Part shown: piece by piece, positions 53,193-62,427 of the stretch
How the letters are laid out: every line of letters begins with the position of its first letter
Numbering within the stretch: the stretch's first letter is position 1
NCBI RefSeq assembly: GCF_032878955.1
Contig: NZ_CP043839.1
Location: 1 to 64,000 of the forward strand
Direction of reading: 5' to 3'
Source: Butyricimonas paravirosa
GTDB lineage: Bacteria > Bacteroidota > Bacteroidia > Bacteroidales > Marinifilaceae
Length of the DNA stretch: 64,000 nucleotides
Notes under the pieces: generated by a model
Told to the model about the DNA's origin: nothing
Seen by the model: the letters and a program-made list of their open reading frames with translations, nothing else
The model's database searches: none
Position numbers and translations under genes: made by a program

Positions 53193-54161
53193 ATGAAATA
53201 TTATATATTACTTCTCGGAATCCTGTTTTTCGTAACAGGATGTAGCAAAGAAAATGACTTAACACCGTCTCCTGCGGGTAAGAATTGGTTTCAACTTGAG
53301 GATGATTCTGCCGATCGAGTGCAACACGCCGCCTACGAGGTGTACACCGAGTGGGGTATCCCCGTATTCTGTCACGACACGATTGGAAGTGAGGAACGGG
53401 GGACTGATCACGATGGTAATATCATCGTGTTTCATAAAGTACTAGACTTAAATTATAATATGAACAATCCTGCTAATTTGAATAGCGTCACCAATAAAAA
53501 ACGTATCTTGATACGTGATGAGACGGACCGCTTGGCGGGCATCAAGTTCGTGGATGAGGTGTTTTTACCTGAGGTGCCGGATGGTTTTTACATCCAGTCC
53601 ATTCTCTTGCTGGACTCGCTCTATGAGCAAGAAAGAGAGGGAGGGGAGAAAAAAATGTTAAAAATGCATCAGGGAATGGAAACGCTTGCAGTAGCGGATA
53701 TTCCGTTGATTGCTGATATGAGCGTTGAAGAGCAAGTGGAACGGGCAGGGGAGATTATTACTTACATGACATTGAACTTTTTGGCAAAGAACCCTTCTGA
53801 TCGCTTAACAGACTTCAAACGGGTTAGCTACGATCCTACCACGCAGAGAAGCTTTTACGAAATGTCGGTGAGGGCTCCTTATTATCCGGGGGATCTCTCC
53901 TGCTTGGAACCAGCCCATTGGGAAACGTATGGTTTTTTGGATTTCGATCGTTCTAAATATCACTATATTGACGGTTCTGAAATTGGCAGTTGGTATTATA
54001 CACTTGGGGGCGAAGATGCTGACGTTGAAGATTTCGTTATGGCAGCGGTATCCTATAGAGAGAACGATTTCAAGGCGGAATACGCAGACTACCCGAAAGT
54101 GTTGGAGAAATTTGCTATCATACGCGAGATCCTTGGGGAGATTGGATTTAAATTGAAGTAA
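53193..54161 (+). CDS. Lipoprotein of unknown function, module 3 (possibly a degenerate metallopeptidase-like protein)
   Basis: 322-residue lipoprotein (MKYYILLLGILFFVTGC). Its position after susD, its size and parts of the sequence (YEVYTEWGIPVFCHDTIG near the start; YPKVLEKFAIIREILGEIGF at the end) recall the SusCD-associated putative zinc-metallopeptidase lipoproteins (PF15890-like). However, no HExxH motif is present, so if related it has lost the metal site and would act as a binding protein. The relationship is uncertain and based on recall. Co-transcribed: 11 bp after susD and 2 bp before the thioredoxin gene. Confidence 0.55.
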   Translation: MKYYILLLGILFFVTGCSKENDLTPSPAGKNWFQLEDDSADRVQHAAYEVYTEWGIPVFCHDTIGSEERGTDHDGNIIVFHKVLDLNYNMNNPANLNSVTNKKRILIRDETDRLAGIKFVDEVFLPEVPDGFYIQSILLLDSLYEQEREGGEKKMLKMHQGMETLAVADIPLIADMSVEEQVERAGEIITYMTLNFLAKNPSDRLTDFKRVSYDPTTQRSFYEMSVRAPYYPGDLSCLEPAHWETYGFLDFDRSKYHYIDGSEIGSWYYTLGGEDADVEDFVMAAVSYRENDFKAEYADYPKVLEKFAIIREILGEIGFKLK

Positions 54162-54163
54162 AC

Positions 54164-55531
54164 ATGATGCGATACTTGTATAAAAGAACCCCATTTCTCT
54201 TATGTGGGGTATTGTGCGTGCTGACCACCTTCTCGCAGAATGCGAGGGTGGTCTTTAAATCGAATCCCGTCTTTAAGCGTTTCCCTGCAGAACTACTGAA
54301 GGAGACGAAGTACGACATGATTTTGCCTGAGCGTATGTTGTCGGGAGATTCACTTGTGTTCGAGCTTGAGGTCGCTGACCCGGAAGGTGAGTATTACCGT
54401 CTGTATGATTGGGGCGGGTTGAACTTGTTCGTGAAACCCGGCAACAAGATCCTAGTGGATTACAACTCCCGAGAGCGCTGGAAAACACGGTTCGAGGGAG
54501 ATTTGTCAGCGGAAAATGCTTGGCTAAACCAGTCCTGTTTCCTCTCCGGCACGATGCTCTACCCGGCGGGATTTACCGACACGCTTACTTATCAGGATTT
54601 TCGTCGACAGGTGTTTGCTAACGTTGACTCGTTGAAACGAACAATGAAAAGGGCCTCTGCGTCTGAAACTTTTATCGCTGCCTCTCGAATTCGACTTGAT
54701 TTCTTGGCGCTGGGCACGTTAATGAACTACTACCAGACGATTGCTTACAGAAAGAAAAACGAGCTTATGCCTGCGAACTTCGAGGTGTGGCATGAGTCGT
54801 TCAAGGGGATGTTTTTGAAAGACTTTCTAAAAGATGCCCGCAGGATATGCCGTCGTTATAACGAGAATGATGTACTGGGCTATCGACAGGTTACTCAAAC
54901 CTTGTCAGGAATTGTCTACCTTGCCGGGACAGATTTCGTGGAACGGATGGGGTATCATCTTTTCAACGATGAGTATGCCTTGGTGCAACTATTGAATGAT
55001 CCGACACGTTTGTACAGTCAAGAACTTTTAGAACTACCTGCGCAAGTAAGCGATAGTGTTGTTCTGCGTGTGGTGAACGAGCTGATTAGCGAGAAACGCA
55101 ACTTATTGACGGGAGCAGATGTTATGGACTTCGAATTTCGTGACACGAGCGGTAACGTGCATAAACTCTCCGATTATAAGGGGGAACCTCTGTATATCGA
55201 CGTGTGGGCCACTTGGTGTAATCCTTGTAAGGCTTTGGCGCCCGCTTTTCATGAGCTGGCCGTGAAGTTTCAGGGGAAAAATATACGCTTTATCTCTATT
55301 TCCATTGATAAACGGGTTACCCCGTGGTTAACGTATTTGCGGGGAAAGGATATGGCGAAAAACGTGTTGGAAATGCATACCGGGGATAAAGCTTTCCGGA
55401 AGAAATACCTGATCAGCGGGATTCCTCGTTTCATACTGATTGATAAAGATTTTAAGATACGTGCAGCATTTGCCCCCACGCCGACAATGGACGGGATAGA
55501 GACCTTGTTAGAGCAGGTTGCAAACGAATAG
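54164..55531 (+). CDS. TlpA/ResA-like thioredoxin lipoprotein or secreted protein, module 3
   Basis: 455 residues: N-terminal signal (FLLCGVLCVLTTFSQ), a helical/beta N-terminal domain of about 300 residues, and a C-terminal TlpA-type thioredoxin domain (about 320-455) with active site WCNPC (about 351-355), SIDKRVTPWLTYL and the cis-Pro segment ISGIPRFILIDKDFKI. Such fusions are common at the ends of SusCD operons in this group. It probably maintains thiols of surface or periplasmic partners. Last gene of the operon, followed by a strong terminator. Confidence 0.88.
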   Translation: MMRYLYKRTPFLLCGVLCVLTTFSQNARVVFKSNPVFKRFPAELLKETKYDMILPERMLSGDSLVFELEVADPEGEYYRLYDWGGLNLFVKPGNKILVDYNSRERWKTRFEGDLSAENAWLNQSCFLSGTMLYPAGFTDTLTYQDFRRQVFANVDSLKRTMKRASASETFIAASRIRLDFLALGTLMNYYQTIAYRKKNELMPANFEVWHESFKGMFLKDFLKDARRICRRYNENDVLGYRQVTQTLSGIVYLAGTDFVERMGYHLFNDEYALVQLLNDPTRLYSQELLELPAQVSDSVVLRVVNELISEKRNLLTGADVMDFEFRDTSGNVHKLSDYKGEPLYIDVWATWCNPCKALAPAFHELAVKFQGKNIRFISISIDKRVTPWLTYLRGKDMAKNVLEMHTGDKAFRKKYLISGIPRFILIDKDFKIRAAFAPTPTMDGIETLLEQVANE

Positions 55532-55584
55532 CCATGAAGTATATGCGGAAATGAGACCGCGTTTGGACATTTTTCTGGTCATGC

Positions 55585-55632
55585 AAAGATTCAGGTTTTA
55601 GCCGTAAAATGGCTGATACCTGAATCTTTTTT
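55585..55632 (+). terminator. Intrinsic terminator of the module 3 operon
   Basis: AAAGATTCAGGT and ACCTGAATCTTT form a 12-bp perfect stem, with an inner AGCC/GGCT stem, followed by T7. Very strong. Confidence 0.9.
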
Positions 55633-55676
55633 TAGTAGATAATGGTTGAAGGTGTTTCAAGTCTCGGATTAAGCGT

Positions 55677-55684
55677 TAAATTTG
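55677..55684 (+). promoter_or_regulatory. Probable -7 box (TAAATTTG) of the SWIM-MoxR-VWA cluster
   Basis: TAAATTTG fits TAnnTTTG, 28 bp before ATG 55713. A near -33 match, TTTC at 55655-55658, is 18 bp upstream. It is isolated from the preceding operon by the terminator. Confidence 0.5.
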
Positions 55685-55712
55685 TCGGAATGGATATTGA
55701 AATTTAGAGTAC

Positions 55713-57044
55713 ATGCAATTATCAGAAGATCAAATTATAAAATTGGCCCCGGATGCGGCATCCGTGAAAGCCGGGAAGGGATTGGCCTCGGCAGCGAAAT
55801 GGGTGTTGCGGGGAGCGAGTGACTGGGCGTTATGGGGGCATTGTCAGGGAAGTGGTAAGAATCCCTACCAGACGCAGGTCGATTTGCAGAATATCGCTTT
55901 CAAATGTTCGTGTCCCAGCCATAAGTTTCCTTGTAAACATAGCTTGGGGCTTTTATTTTTATATGCTTCTCAGCCGGATTTATTCACGACAGGGGAAGAA
56001 CCCGATTGGGTGAAGGAGTGGTTGGAGAAACGTGCGGGAAAAGCGGTGGAGAAGAAGGAAAAAGCGGATAAACCCGTGGATGTAGAGGCTCAGGCGAAGA
56101 GGCAGGAGGCTCGACACAAAAAGGTATTGAACGGTGTGGACGATTTGCAGGGATGGTTGAAGGACCTCGTGCGAAGTGGTCTGTTGAATGTTCCGGAGCG
56201 GGCGCAAGCCCTGTTTGCCGGGATTTCCAAGCGTATGGTCGATGCACAGGCTCCCGGTTTGGCGGGGATGATGCGGCAGTTACAGGAGATTCATTATTTC
56301 GGTGAGGACTGGAAGTACGAGCTGACGGCGGGAGCAAGCCGGGCGTACCTCGTGGCGGAAAGCTACAAGCACCTCGATCAGTTGTCCCCGGAATGGCAGG
56401 ATGAAATCCGTACTCTCGTGGGATACCCGCAGGCCAAGGAGGAGGTGTTGGCTAACGGGGAACAGGTTTCCGACGATTGGTTGGTTGTTGCCTCGGAAAG
56501 TCTGCAACAAGACCGGTTGACGGTAGAGTACAATTGGTTGTACGGCCGACAGACCTGTCGGTATGCGCTCTTCTTGCAATTCTTAACACCGGGAGCTTTG
56601 GCGGAAACCGCTTTATTACCAGGTAGTGTTGTCGTGGCAGATGTGACATTTTACAAGGGTGTGACTCCGACTCGGGTATTATTCCGTGAACAGAAAGGTA
56701 CAAGAGAACCCTTTATCCCATCCGGAAAAGGATGTTGTGCGGGATTGGCAGAGGCCATGCAGGTCTATCGGGAGAGTATGACTCGTAATCCTTTCACGTA
56801 TGAAGTACCCGTGTTGGTTAGCGAGGTGCGTCTTGTGATGCACGAAAAACAGGTGTGGATTAAGGATAGCAACGAGTATCTGATTCCGTTAACCTTGGGA
56901 GAGGCCGGCAAATTGAAAGGTTTTGCCGTGACCGGCGGACGGGAATTCACGGGGTTCTTCCTTGCCGGGGAGCGGTCATGGAGAGTGTTATCGTTATGGA
57001 TAGAGGATAAATATTACACGTTAAGCAATGAGTATAACGGATAA
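55713..57044 (+). CDS. SWIM zinc-finger protein (YehQ-like)
   Basis: 443 residues with a SWIM-type zinc site near the N-terminus, Cys65-x-Cys67-x6-Cys74-x-His76 (FKCSCPSHKFPCKH). A charged linker (about 110-135, rich in Lys/Glu) precedes an alpha/beta region with no named domain. SWIM fingers bind nucleic acid or protein. It is the first gene of a five-gene set with DUF5691, a MoxR AAA+ ATPase, DUF5682 and a VWA protein, which resembles E. coli yehLMPQ, where YehQ is the SWIM protein. Overlaps the next gene by 17 bp. The role of the set is unknown. Confidence 0.82.
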   Translation: MQLSEDQIIKLAPDAASVKAGKGLASAAKWVLRGASDWALWGHCQGSGKNPYQTQVDLQNIAFKCSCPSHKFPCKHSLGLLFLYASQPDLFTTGEEPDWVKEWLEKRAGKAVEKKEKADKPVDVEAQAKRQEARHKKVLNGVDDLQGWLKDLVRSGLLNVPERAQALFAGISKRMVDAQAPGLAGMMRQLQEIHYFGEDWKYELTAGASRAYLVAESYKHLDQLSPEWQDEIRTLVGYPQAKEEVLANGEQVSDDWLVVASESLQQDRLTVEYNWLYGRQTCRYALFLQFLTPGALAETALLPGSVVVADVTFYKGVTPTRVLFREQKGTREPFIPSGKGCCAGLAEAMQVYRESMTRNPFTYEVPVLVSEVRLVMHEKQVWIKDSNEYLIPLTLGEAGKLKGFAVTGGREFTGFFLAGERSWRVLSLWIEDKYYTLSNEYNG

Positions 57045-58500
57045 TGTCATAAATATAGCCTTGTTGGGAACGGCTAACCGGGAGATGACTTCCGGCGAGT
57101 TACCGGAAGATCTTGCCGGGACGTTGGAGCGGGTAAAAGAGAACGCTACAGACGGGGAGGAGGTCTTCTATAAGGGGGCTGCGGCTTTTTTCGCTTACTA
57201 TCGTTCGGGTTTGGAACCTTTGAAGTTAAAAGATCCTGTTCCGGTTTCAGAGGCTGGGCCGGAAATGCGGCCTTATGTCGGTCAGAAAGCGGCTGCGATA
57301 CTAAGTATTTTGCTGGGGGAAAAGTATGCTAATATGTTGCTTTTTTGGTACCGGAAAGCGGCAGAGCGGGAACAGTTGATTCCGCCGGAATATCTGCCGC
57401 AAGTGTTGGCACGAGTTTTTCAGCCGGGGAGCCAGACGGCAAAACGGGAGCGGCAATTACTGATCTCGCTGGTGGGTAACCGGGGGCGTTGGTTATTACC
57501 CATTATGGGATATGCCGCTTTGCAGGAAGAGGATGAGGATACGTGGGAAACGGCCACTCATGCCGATCGAAAACTGATACTTTCACGGGTACGTCGTGAG
57601 AATCCTGCCCGGGGTATCGAGATGTTACGTGCTGAATGGAAAAACGAGTCTGCCCAGCATCGTGCGGAGTTTCTGGCTTGTCTGGAGACCGGTTTGTCGG
57701 TAGCGGATGAGGATTTTTTAGAGGAAGTACGGGGTGGTGACCGGAGTTCTACCGTGCGGGACGAGGCCCTACGTTTGTTACGTATGATCCCGGAATCCCG
57801 AATCTTGCACTTGTTTGCCGAGACGTTAAAGAAACATTTGCATTATCGTCGTTTGCTTGGTTGGTCTGTGGACCCGATTGCTTACACGGAAGAATTCAAG
57901 AAGTTAGGAATAAACGAAGTGAGTAGTAATAAAGGCGAGAGCGACAGTGATTATATCCTGCGACAAATGGCACAATGTATGCCTTTGTCCTTTTGGTGCG
58001 AGTTTTTCGATTGTGATCCGGAGACGGCAGCCCAGCGGATGCGTAAATCACCCCCTTTTTCAAAACATATTTACTTGACAGATACGATACTGGGTTATAA
58101 AAATCGGGATTGGGCCTACCACGTGCTGAAAGATGAACGGGTACTTCAGTCTCCCGACTTGATGCAATTGGTTCCCTTATTATCCGTGGAACAGCGGGAG
58201 CAATTGAATTTAAGCGGGAAAGCCGACCGGAATTTTTACATCAGTCAATGGTTCGACGAGGACGATAGCGAGTGGGGAGAGAAATTCTCCCGGGGCGTGT
58301 TGAAGATGATTTACGCCATGGACTATTGTTATTATGACCGTCCGACCTGCGAGGCGCTGGCTTTACGCCTTCCTGCCTCGATGTATGATTACGTGTCCAC
58401 TTTAGGGACGTCACGGGAGAGTAGTGCCAGCCACTGGGAGTTCACGGTTCGTTTGCAACAACTGTTATTGATGAAAAAGGAAATAATACAGGCGTTTTAA
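57028..58500 (+). CDS. DUF5691-family protein
   Basis: 490-residue soluble protein, mostly helical. The start (NVINIALLGTANREM) and following DVPEVFYKGAAAFFAYYR-type segment match my recollection of DUF5691, coded beside SWIM and MoxR genes. The middle (about 160-300) looks like HEAT-type helical repeats (VGNRGRWLLPIMGYAAL; AEFLACLETGLSVADEDFLEEV; DEALRLLRMIPESRILHLFAETLKKH). A scaffolding or substrate-adaptor role for the AAA+ complex is an inference from repeats and context. Translationally coupled to the SWIM gene. Confidence 0.72.
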   Translation: MSITDNVINIALLGTANREMTSGELPEDLAGTLERVKENATDGEEVFYKGAAAFFAYYRSGLEPLKLKDPVPVSEAGPEMRPYVGQKAAAILSILLGEKYANMLLFWYRKAAEREQLIPPEYLPQVLARVFQPGSQTAKRERQLLISLVGNRGRWLLPIMGYAALQEEDEDTWETATHADRKLILSRVRRENPARGIEMLRAEWKNESAQHRAEFLACLETGLSVADEDFLEEVRGGDRSSTVRDEALRLLRMIPESRILHLFAETLKKHLHYRRLLGWSVDPIAYTEEFKKLGINEVSSNKGESDSDYILRQMAQCMPLSFWCEFFDCDPETAAQRMRKSPPFSKHIYLTDTILGYKNRDWAYHVLKDERVLQSPDLMQLVPLLSVEQREQLNLSGKADRNFYISQWFDEDDSEWGEKFSRGVLKMIYAMDYCYYDRPTCEALALRLPASMYDYVSTLGTSRESSASHWEFTVRLQQLLLMKKEIIQAF

Positions 58501-58602
58501 TTTTAGATTTTAGATTTCAGCCGCACGGGGCTGGCTCTTTTTAAAGGATTCTTTCATCTAAAATTGTTTGGGTATAAGAGACAAATATCAAAAAGAAAAA
58601 AT

Positions 58603-59682
58603 ATGGGTTTATTATTAAGACAACATGCGGAACAGCAATTCGAGGAAGAGTTGCACGAGTTAAAGAAAAACGAGACAAATAAAGTACCGGAAAATTGGCA
58701 ACTATCCCCGCAATCGGTGGTTACCTACCTGATGGGCGGGAAACTGGCAAACGGTTTCGAGGTGACCCCGAAGTATATCGGGCATCGTCGTTTGATGGAG
58801 ATCGCTGTGGCCACGTTGGTTACGGATCGGGCATTGTTGTTGTATGGTCTACCGGGAACAGCCAAGAGCTGGGTAAGCGAGCATCTGGCGGCGGCTATAT
58901 CCGGTGATTCTACCCTGATCGTGCAGGGAACGGCAGGGACGGGCGAGGAGGCTATTCGTTACGGGTGGAACTATGCCAAGTTATTAGCCGAAGGTCCCAG
59001 CGAGGGGGCTCTTGTACAAACTCCCGTTATGCGTGCAATGAAGGATGGTAAACTGGCCCGCATCGAGGAGTTGACCCGTGTCGGTTCGGACGTTCAGGAC
59101 ACGTTGATCACGATTCTTTCCGAGAAGACGTTGCCTATTCCCGAGCTGGATCGTGAAATACAGGCTATCAGGGGCTTTAACGTGATCGCTACTGCCAATA
59201 ACCGGGACAAGGGTGTAAATGACTTGTCAAGCGCTCTAAAACGCCGTTTCAACACGGTAATCCTGCCTTTGCCCGACACGATCGACGAGGAAATCGACAT
59301 CGTGCGTCGCCGGGTGGAGAGTTTCGAGGCCGTTATGGACCTTCCGGCAGAGAAACCTGCATTGGAAGAGATTCGCCGAGTGGTTACCATTTTCCGGGAG
59401 TTACGTCGGGGAGCAACCGAAGATGGTAAGACCAAGTTGAAAACTCCCAGTGGTACGCTGAGTACGGCCGAGGCCATCTCCGTCGTGAATAACGGTTTGG
59501 CCATGTCCGGGTATTTCGGTGATGGTCGGTTAAACGCCACGGACCTTGTATCGGGAATTATCGGGGCGGTTGTGAAGGACCCCGTGCAGGATCAGGTGAT
59601 ATGGCAGGAGTACCTTGAAACGGTCGTGAAGGGACGCGATGGCTGGAAGGACATTTATAGGGCATCTAGGGAAATGTTATAG
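58603..59682 (+). CDS. MoxR-type AAA+ ATPase (YehL-like)
   Basis: About 359 residues. Walker A LYGLPGTAKSW (about 80-90), a Walker B-like segment LARIEELTRVGSDVQDTLITILSE where IEE carries the acidic pair, sensor 1 NVIATANNRD, and the arginine-finger region LSSALKRRFNTVILPLP. These belong to the MoxR/RavA branch, which acts with VWA proteins as chaperone-like complexes. The start is set at ATG 58603; the frame is open further upstream but no better start is seen. Genes for DUF5682 and VWA partners follow. E. coli YehL is of similar length and has the same neighbours. Confidence 0.88.
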   Translation: MGLLLRQHAEQQFEEELHELKKNETNKVPENWQLSPQSVVTYLMGGKLANGFEVTPKYIGHRRLMEIAVATLVTDRALLLYGLPGTAKSWVSEHLAAAISGDSTLIVQGTAGTGEEAIRYGWNYAKLLAEGPSEGALVQTPVMRAMKDGKLARIEELTRVGSDVQDTLITILSEKTLPIPELDREIQAIRGFNVIATANNRDKGVNDLSSALKRRFNTVILPLPDTIDEEIDIVRRRVESFEAVMDLPAEKPALEEIRRVVTIFRELRRGATEDGKTKLKTPSGTLSTAEAISVVNNGLAMSGYFGDGRLNATDLVSGIIGAVVKDPVQDQVIWQEYLETVVKGRDGWKDIYRASREML

Positions 59683-59799
59683 TGACTAGTTTTAGATTTA
59701 GAAGTCGGATTGATTCGGTGATTTAGTGATTTCCGATTCGGTGATTGTAGAATCACGGAATCATGTAATCGACAATCACGTAGTCATTTAATTTATACA
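59683..59799. repeat. Spacer with short degenerate direct repeats between the MoxR and DUF5682 genes
   Basis: GATTCGGTGATT occurs twice, 23 bp apart (59712 and 59735), followed by AATCACGG, AATCATGT and AATCGACAATCACG. It is the same kind of periodic, AT-rich spacer as at 6776-6920. No gene seen. Confidence 0.45.
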
Positions 59800-62082
59800 A
59801 TGGTTGATGGAATACATTTTTTAGGCATACGGCATCATGGTCCGGGGTCAGCCAAGAACGTACGAGCGTACTTGGAAGAACTGGAACCCGATGTTATTTT
59901 ATTGGAAGGTCCCCCGGAGGCGGAGCCGCTTTTGCCGGGAGTACTTCATGAGCAGATGAAACCGCCCGTGGCCTTGCTGGCGTATCAGCCCGACGAGCCT
60001 CGAAGGGCCGTGTTTTATCCTTTTGCCGAGTTCTCACCCGAATGGCAGGCCATGTGCTATGCCATGAAAAAGGAGGTGTCATTACGTTTTTTTGACTTAC
60101 CTCTGGTGCATCATTTAGCTCTTTGGAAAGAACGGGAGGAACAAGCTGAGGTCGGGAAAACCGGCGAAGAGGGGGAGTGCGATGAAGTACAGGGGGAGGC
60201 GTCTGCAACCGAGACCCCGGAAAAAGTTCGGGAAGTTGCCGTTCCGGAATTACTGCCCGTTGATCCTTTTGCTCATCTGGCGAAGGCGGCCGGGTACGAT
60301 GATCCGGAATTATGGTGGGAAGTGAACTTTGAGAATCGTCAGCGTAACGAGGAGGTGTTTGCCGCCGTGAAAGAGGCTGTTTCGGTGTTACGGGAGTATT
60401 TCCCAAAGACCGATCGGGAGACTTTGTTGCGGGAAGCGTGGATGCGTAAAATGATCCGGGCTGCCCAAAAAGAGGGTTTCAAACGTATAGCCGTGGTGTG
60501 CGGGGCTTGGCATGTGCCGGGTCTGGAGAAGATGCCCACGCAGAAAGAAGACAATGAGTTATTGAAGGGATTACCGAAAGTGAAGGTGGAGTGTACGTGG
60601 ATTCCGTGGACCTACGATCGGTTGTCTTTCCGGAGCGGTTACGGGGCGGGAATCGTTTCCCCGGGGTGGTACGATCATTTATGGCATTATCCGGATGACG
60701 ACGGAACCCGTTGGATGAGCAAGGTGGCCGCCCTTTTCCGGACGAAAGGAATGGATATTTCCGTGGCTCACGTGATCGAGGCCGTGCGTTTGGCACAAGT
60801 TGCAGCCGCATTACGTGGTTTGCCCCGTCCTTCTTTGGAGGAATATAATGATGCCGTGACTACGGTAATGGGATTCGGTGACCCGATTCTGTTACAAGTG
60901 ATCCGGGAGGCCTTGGTGATCAGCGATCGCATGGGGAGCGTACCGGATGATGTACCTAAAGTTCCTCTTCTCGTGGATGTGGAGAAGTTGTTGAAACGCT
61001 TGCGCTTACCCCTTACGACCGAGGTGAAGGAATTCCAGTTGGATTTGCGGAAACCGATGGATTTGGAGCGGAGTATCTTTTTCCACCGCTTGAACTTGCT
61101 CGGTATAAAGATGGCCCGTCCGTTACGGGTTGATGGGAAGGGAACTTTCAAGGAGGCTTGGTCCGTTTATTACGAACCGGAGCAGACCCTTGCCGTGATC
61201 GAGAAGGCCGTGTGGGGAAATACTTTGTCCGAGGCAGTTATCGCGTATAACACCCATTTGTCGAAAGACATCACGTCTATATCCGAGTTGGTGGACTTGC
61301 TGGAACGGGTGATTCCTGCGGATTTGCCCGCTCTCGTGGAAGAAATGACGTCCCGGTTGGATGCGCTTTCCGCCTCGACAACCGATGTGCTGGAGATGAT
61401 GAAGACTATCCCCGGTATGGTGAACGTGGTTCGTTACGGGAGTGTGCGGAATTTGGATTACGGGAAGGTCAACGATATGCTGAACGCCATGATGGCCCGT
61501 GTGCTTGCCGGGGGAGTGCTGGCTTGCACGAACGTGGACGAGGATGCGACTACGGAGGTCATGGAGCGATTGGTGGCTGTCGATTATGCTATGGCCACGG
61601 CGAACCAACCGGGATTGATGGAGATGTGGACGGAACTGGTGAACAAGATCCGGGAAGCACGGGGTTCTCATCCCTTGCTGTCCGGTTATTGTACTCGTTT
61701 ATTGCGGGATAAGAATATCCTTGGATACGAGGAAACGGCCCAAACGTTGAGTTATTATACGTCTCCCGGGAACACGGCATCCGACACGGCATTCTGGTTT
61801 GAAGGATTCCTTAAATCATCGGGTACTATCTTGTTGCTGGACGATCAGTTATGGGATTTGGTGAATAGTTGGTTGGCCACTCTGAATGATGGGAGTTTCA
61901 TGGAGTTATTGCCCATACTTCGCCGAACCTTCAGCGAGTACAGCCTGCCGGAACGTCGTAAACTCGGTGAGAAAGCCAAGGGAACTTCTGCCGTGAAACG
62001 GGTAAATGCGGAAAGCGAGGCGTTTAACGGGGAAGATGCCCGGAGGGTAATCCCGTTGATAGAGAGATTATTAGGTATTTAA
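59800..62082 (+). CDS. DUF5682-family protein (YehM-like)
   Basis: 760-residue soluble protein. The N-terminus (HFLGIRHHGPGSAKNVRAYLEELEPDVILLEGPPE) is the DUF5682 hallmark; a second conserved block is AVVCGAWHVPGLEKMP with the nearby WIPWTYDRLSFRSGYGAG. The GIRHHGPGS and CGAWH segments recall erythromycin-esterase/TraB-type folds that could bind metal or a phosphate group, but this is only a resemblance. A Glu/Lys-rich variable stretch is present at about residues 115-145. The length equals that of E. coli YehM (about 759 aa), which also lies between an AAA+ and a VWA gene. Confidence 0.85.
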   Translation: MVDGIHFLGIRHHGPGSAKNVRAYLEELEPDVILLEGPPEAEPLLPGVLHEQMKPPVALLAYQPDEPRRAVFYPFAEFSPEWQAMCYAMKKEVSLRFFDLPLVHHLALWKEREEQAEVGKTGEEGECDEVQGEASATETPEKVREVAVPELLPVDPFAHLAKAAGYDDPELWWEVNFENRQRNEEVFAAVKEAVSVLREYFPKTDRETLLREAWMRKMIRAAQKEGFKRIAVVCGAWHVPGLEKMPTQKEDNELLKGLPKVKVECTWIPWTYDRLSFRSGYGAGIVSPGWYDHLWHYPDDDGTRWMSKVAALFRTKGMDISVAHVIEAVRLAQVAAALRGLPRPSLEEYNDAVTTVMGFGDPILLQVIREALVISDRMGSVPDDVPKVPLLVDVEKLLKRLRLPLTTEVKEFQLDLRKPMDLERSIFFHRLNLLGIKMARPLRVDGKGTFKEAWSVYYEPEQTLAVIEKAVWGNTLSEAVIAYNTHLSKDITSISELVDLLERVIPADLPALVEEMTSRLDALSASTTDVLEMMKTIPGMVNVVRYGSVRNLDYGKVNDMLNAMMARVLAGGVLACTNVDEDATTEVMERLVAVDYAMATANQPGLMEMWTELVNKIREARGSHPLLSGYCTRLLRDKNILGYEETAQTLSYYTSPGNTASDTAFWFEGFLKSSGTILLLDDQLWDLVNSWLATLNDGSFMELLPILRRTFSEYSLPERRKLGEKAKGTSAVKRVNAESEAFNGEDARRVIPLIERLLGI

Positions 62083-62157
62083 TAGGTGTAACAATTGTGC
62101 AGTTGGAACGAGAAAGGTAAAAGATAAAGGAACTTATATACGAATTTACAGTAAACC

Positions 62158-62290
62158 AACTCCCTCCCCCTTTCGGGGTACTCCCTCTATAAACAGAGGG
62201 AGAGTTGAAATACTTCCTGTCTTTGGGAAGAGTTACCAGCTCCTCCTCTGTTCATAGAGGAGGTGGCACGAAGTGACGGAGGAGTTTGAG
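62158..62290. repeat. REP-like nested palindrome in the DUF5682-VWA gap
   Basis: Two hairpins lie in tandem: CTCCCTCTATAAACAGAGGGAG region (62181-62202; 8-bp stem) and CCTCCTCT, GTTCAT, AGAGGAGG (62242-62263). They are enclosed by near-complementary outer ends AACTCCCTCC (62158) and GGAGGAGTT (about 62279). Such elements are dispersed in Bacteroidota genomes. The rest of the 345-bp gap (62291-62427) is AT-rich with AAATCTAAAATTTAAAATC-type repeats; no gene seen. Confidence 0.65.
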
Positions 62291-62427
62291 TATGAAAACA
62301 AGCATTACCTTAATGGACTGTAAAGTAGTATATAATTACCAAGATAAAAACTAAAAGATAAAAGTAGGAAATCAAAAAACGTTGGCCTGTGTAGGAGGAA
62401 TTTAAAATCTAAAATTTAAAATCTAAA

